Shown here: positions 5,468 to 6,401 of the stretch, piece by piece | How positions within the stretch are numbered: the first letter of the stretch is position 1 | Layout: the number at the start of each line of letters is the position of its first letter | DNA from: Planctomycetaceae bacterium | GTDB lineage: Bacteria > Planctomycetota > Planctomycetia > Pirellulales > Thermoguttaceae | Assembly: GCA_031259095.1 (NCBI GenBank) | Contig: JAIRLW010000327.1 | Coordinates: 1-6,401 of the forward strand | Direction of reading: 5' to 3' | Length of the DNA stretch: 6,401 nt | Translations under genes and position numbers: made by a program | The notes under the pieces: model-generated | Database searches by the model: none | What the model saw: the letters and a program-made list of their open reading frames with translations, nothing else | What the model was told of the DNA's origin: nothing

Positions 5468-5482
5468 CTGTCAAATTGGCAG
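5468..5482. promoter_or_regulatory. Near-palindromic 15-bp site, possible activator site
   Basis: CTGTCAA-A-TTGGCAG is symmetric at six of seven positions around a central A. It lies about 92-106 bp upstream of the predicted groEL start, where bacterial enhancer-binding proteins commonly bind. The cognate protein is unknown. Confidence 0.35.
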
Positions 5483-5546
5483 GTGTCCGATTTTTTTGTG
5501 AAAAACTGAAGTGCTTGTTTTTATTGGAGTTATGACGATTTATTCT

Positions 5547-5564
5547 TTGGCACAAAACTTGCAT
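5547..5564 (+). promoter_or_regulatory. Sigma-54 (-24/-12) promoter of groEL
   Basis: TGGCAC (5548-5553) is followed by TTGCA (5559-5563), with the GG (5549-5550) and GC (5561-5562) exactly 12 bp apart. This matches the established RpoN consensus TGGCACR-N4-TTGCW at every fixed position. Transcription would start near 5574, giving a leader of about 118 nt. Sigma-54 promoters need an AAA+ activator bound upstream, consistent with the repeats at 5380-5482. A sigma-70-like alternative (TATACT at 5586-5591) has only a poor -35. Confidence 0.75.
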
Positions 5565-5593
5565 TTATTATCGAATAAAATTGTATATACTGC

Positions 5594-5656
5594 CAGAGTG
5601 GAGGAAAACGGAACGGGAAGGAAATTTTGTCTGTTTACCCGTTTTCTTCACCTCTG
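5594..5656 (+). promoter_or_regulatory. Long hairpin in the predicted groEL leader
   Basis: Bases 5594-5611 pair with 5639-5656: eighteen positions with fifteen Watson-Crick pairs, one wobble and one 2x2 internal loop (5599-5600 against 5650-5651). The loop is 27 nt. It begins about 20 nt after the predicted transcript start and ends 19 nt before the ribosome binding site, so it does not cover that site. It could stabilise the mRNA or be a binding site. A weaker alternative stem is AACGGG 5612-5617 with CCCGTT 5638-5643. Confidence 0.6.
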
Positions 5657-5675
5657 TTATCTGATCCCTTCAACC

Positions 5676-5682
5676 AAAGGAG
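5676..5682 (+). promoter_or_regulatory. Ribosome binding site of groEL
   Basis: AAAGGAG lies 9 nt before the GTG at 5692 and 21 nt before the in-frame ATG at 5704, so the GTG is the start. CCTT (5667-5670) can pair with AAGG (5677-5680) in a weak 4-bp hairpin across this site. Confidence 0.7.
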
Positions 5683-5691
5683 TTACAGAAC

Positions 5692-6401
5692 GTGTCCAAG
5701 AAAATGTCATTCGATGACGCCGCCCGACAACCGTTGGCTATCGGCGTCTCCAAATTAGCCCGGGCTGTCAAAAGCACTCTGGGTCCGCGAGGACGAAATG
5801 CCGTCCTTGATAAAGGTTGGGGCGCACCAAAAATTACAAAGGACGGCGTGACCGTCGCCGAAGACATCACGCTAAACGATCCCGAAGAAAATATGGGCGC
5901 CCAAATCGTTAAAGAAGCCGCATCAAAAACTAATACCATCGCCGGTGATGGAACCACCACCGCAACCGTTCTCGCTGAAGCGATTTATCTCGAAGGACTC
6001 AAAATGGTCGCCGCTGGCGCCGACCCAATGGCTCTCTCACGCGGAATCGCCAAAGGTGCCGCCGCCGTTTGCGAATCTGTTTCAAAAATCGCAACCTCCG
6101 TCAGCGAAAAAAGTAAGAAAGAAATCGAACAAGTCGCCGCTATCGCCGGAAATAACGATCCCGCTATCGGTAAAGTTTTAGCCGAAGCATTCGTCAAAGT
6201 CGGTAAAGACGGCGTTATTACCGTCGAAGAAGGTAAACAATCCGAAACTTACGTCGAAGTTGTCGAAGGTATGCAGTTTGACCGCGGTTTTCTCTCCCCG
6301 CATTTCGTAACAAATCCCGACGACCAAACCGTTGAACTCGAAGACGCGCTCGTTTTGGTTCACGAAGAAAAAATTTCCAACGCCAAACAACTCATTCCGT
6401 T
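5692..6401 (+). CDS. groEL: GroEL chaperonin, N-terminal 236 codons (runs off right edge)
   Basis: The visible 236 residues of about 540 belong to the 60-kDa chaperonin, which forms the double-ring ATP-driven folding machine in the cytoplasm with GroES. Seen in order: [17 protein letters not shown] (20-36), the N-terminal equatorial segment; KDGVTVA (50-56), with Asp51 equivalent to E. coli Asp52; [11 protein letters not shown] (85-95), the ATP/Mg motif with Asp86 equivalent to Asp87; the intermediate domain (about 133-190); and the start of the apical domain, [15 protein letters not shown] (191-205). In E. coli this last stretch reads GYLSPYF; here Tyr199 is Phe and Tyr203 is His, both at known substrate-contact positions. 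The start is GTG with a good ribosome binding site. No groES precedes it, so GroES must be encoded elsewhere, and this may be one of several groEL copies. Control appears to be through sigma-54 rather than HrcA/CIRCE. Confidence 0.95.
   Translation, partial: MSKKMSFDDAARQPLAIGVSKLARAVKSTLGPRGRNAVLDKGWGAPKITKDGVTVAEDITLNDPEENMGAQIVKEAASKTNTIAGDGTTTATVLAEAIYLEGLKMVAAGADPMALSRGIAKGAAAVCESVSKIATSVSEKSKKEIEQVAAIAGNNDPAIGKVLAEAFVKVGKDGVITVEEGKQSETYVEVVEGMQFDRGFLSPHFVTNPDDQTVELEDALVLVHEEKISNAKQLIP

Larger units (their letters stand above)
5170..5691 (+). promoter_or_regulatory. Long regulatory region upstream of groEL
   Basis: More than 500 bp without a protein gene. In order it holds: the hairpin after the ligase gene (5196-5231); a 9-bp inverted repeat with a 39-nt centre (ATCATCAAT 5272-5280, ATTGATGAT 5320-5328); an inverse copy of the 18-bp dispersed repeat (5353-5370); a 36-bp palindrome with TCGA at 10-bp steps (5380-5415); a tandem 10-bp repeat (5428-5447); a near-palindrome (5468-5482); a sigma-54 promoter (5547-5564); a long leader hairpin (5594-5656); and the groEL ribosome binding site. 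There is no CIRCE element and no groES gene. Confidence 0.65.

Noticed and set aside
5170..5691. CIRCE element or groES gene expected before groEL
   Set aside because: No TTAGCACTC-N9-GAGTGCTAA-like sequence and no GroES-like frame can be found; the palindrome at 5380-5415 has a different sequence and a 6-nt centre.
5511..5717. Plus-strand open frame of 68 codons starting at GTG before groEL
   Set aside because: It runs through the sigma-54 site, the leader hairpin and the groEL start, and has no ribosome binding site or protein-like character.
1..6401. CRISPR array, insertion sequence, prophage or defence system
   Set aside because: No regularly spaced direct repeats with unique spacers, no transposase or integrase frame, and no genes resembling known defence modules were seen.

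Overview
The window looks like a piece of a moderately AT-rich bacterial chromosome, most likely from a member of the Planctomycetota (Pirellulales-like). This rests on the style of the GroEL N-terminus, the near absence of Shine-Dalgarno sites in front of most genes, and the long structured intergenic regions. The assignment is an inference from reading, not from a database search. Nothing in the window looks like a phage, an insertion sequence, a CRISPR array or an rRNA/tRNA gene.

Layout, left to right. (1) Bases 1-112 hold the first 37 codons of a minus-strand gene of unknown function with a good ribosome binding site. (2) Bases 113-919 are about 800 bp without a convincing gene. They contain several nested RNA hairpins and a strong intrinsic terminator (765-803), so a plus-strand non-coding RNA or leader is likely somewhere between about 300 and 803. 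(3) 920-1855 (+) encodes a YegS/LCB5-type diacylglycerol/lipid kinase. (4) 1856-2046 is a convergent gap packed with hairpins. (5) 2047-3528 (-) encodes an FtsX/MacB-type ABC transporter permease with an in-frame Asn/Pro-rich tetrapeptide repeat. No ATPase partner lies in the window. (6) 3529-3846 is a divergent intergenic region with tandem and inverted copies of one short repeat family. (7) 3847-5169 (+) encodes a PaaK-family phenylacetate/aryl-CoA ligase. (8) 5170-5691 is a long, elaborate regulatory region. (9) 5692 to the right edge (+) is the N-terminal 236 codons of a GroEL chaperonin.

The genes do not form an obvious shared pathway: each has its own intergenic region and there is no operon in the window. 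The most notable region is upstream of groEL. It has a textbook sigma-54 (-24/-12) site instead of a CIRCE element, and upstream palindromes and direct repeats where an enhancer-binding protein could act, including TCGA at exact 10-bp steps. Between the promoter and the ribosome binding site lies an 18-position hairpin. No groES is adjacent. Part of the TCGA module recurs upstream of the lipid kinase gene. The second notable region is the candidate structured RNA ahead of the lipid kinase, which includes two GGA-triloop hairpins carrying CAGGATG, the repeat known from CsrA-sequestering RNAs of the CsrB type.
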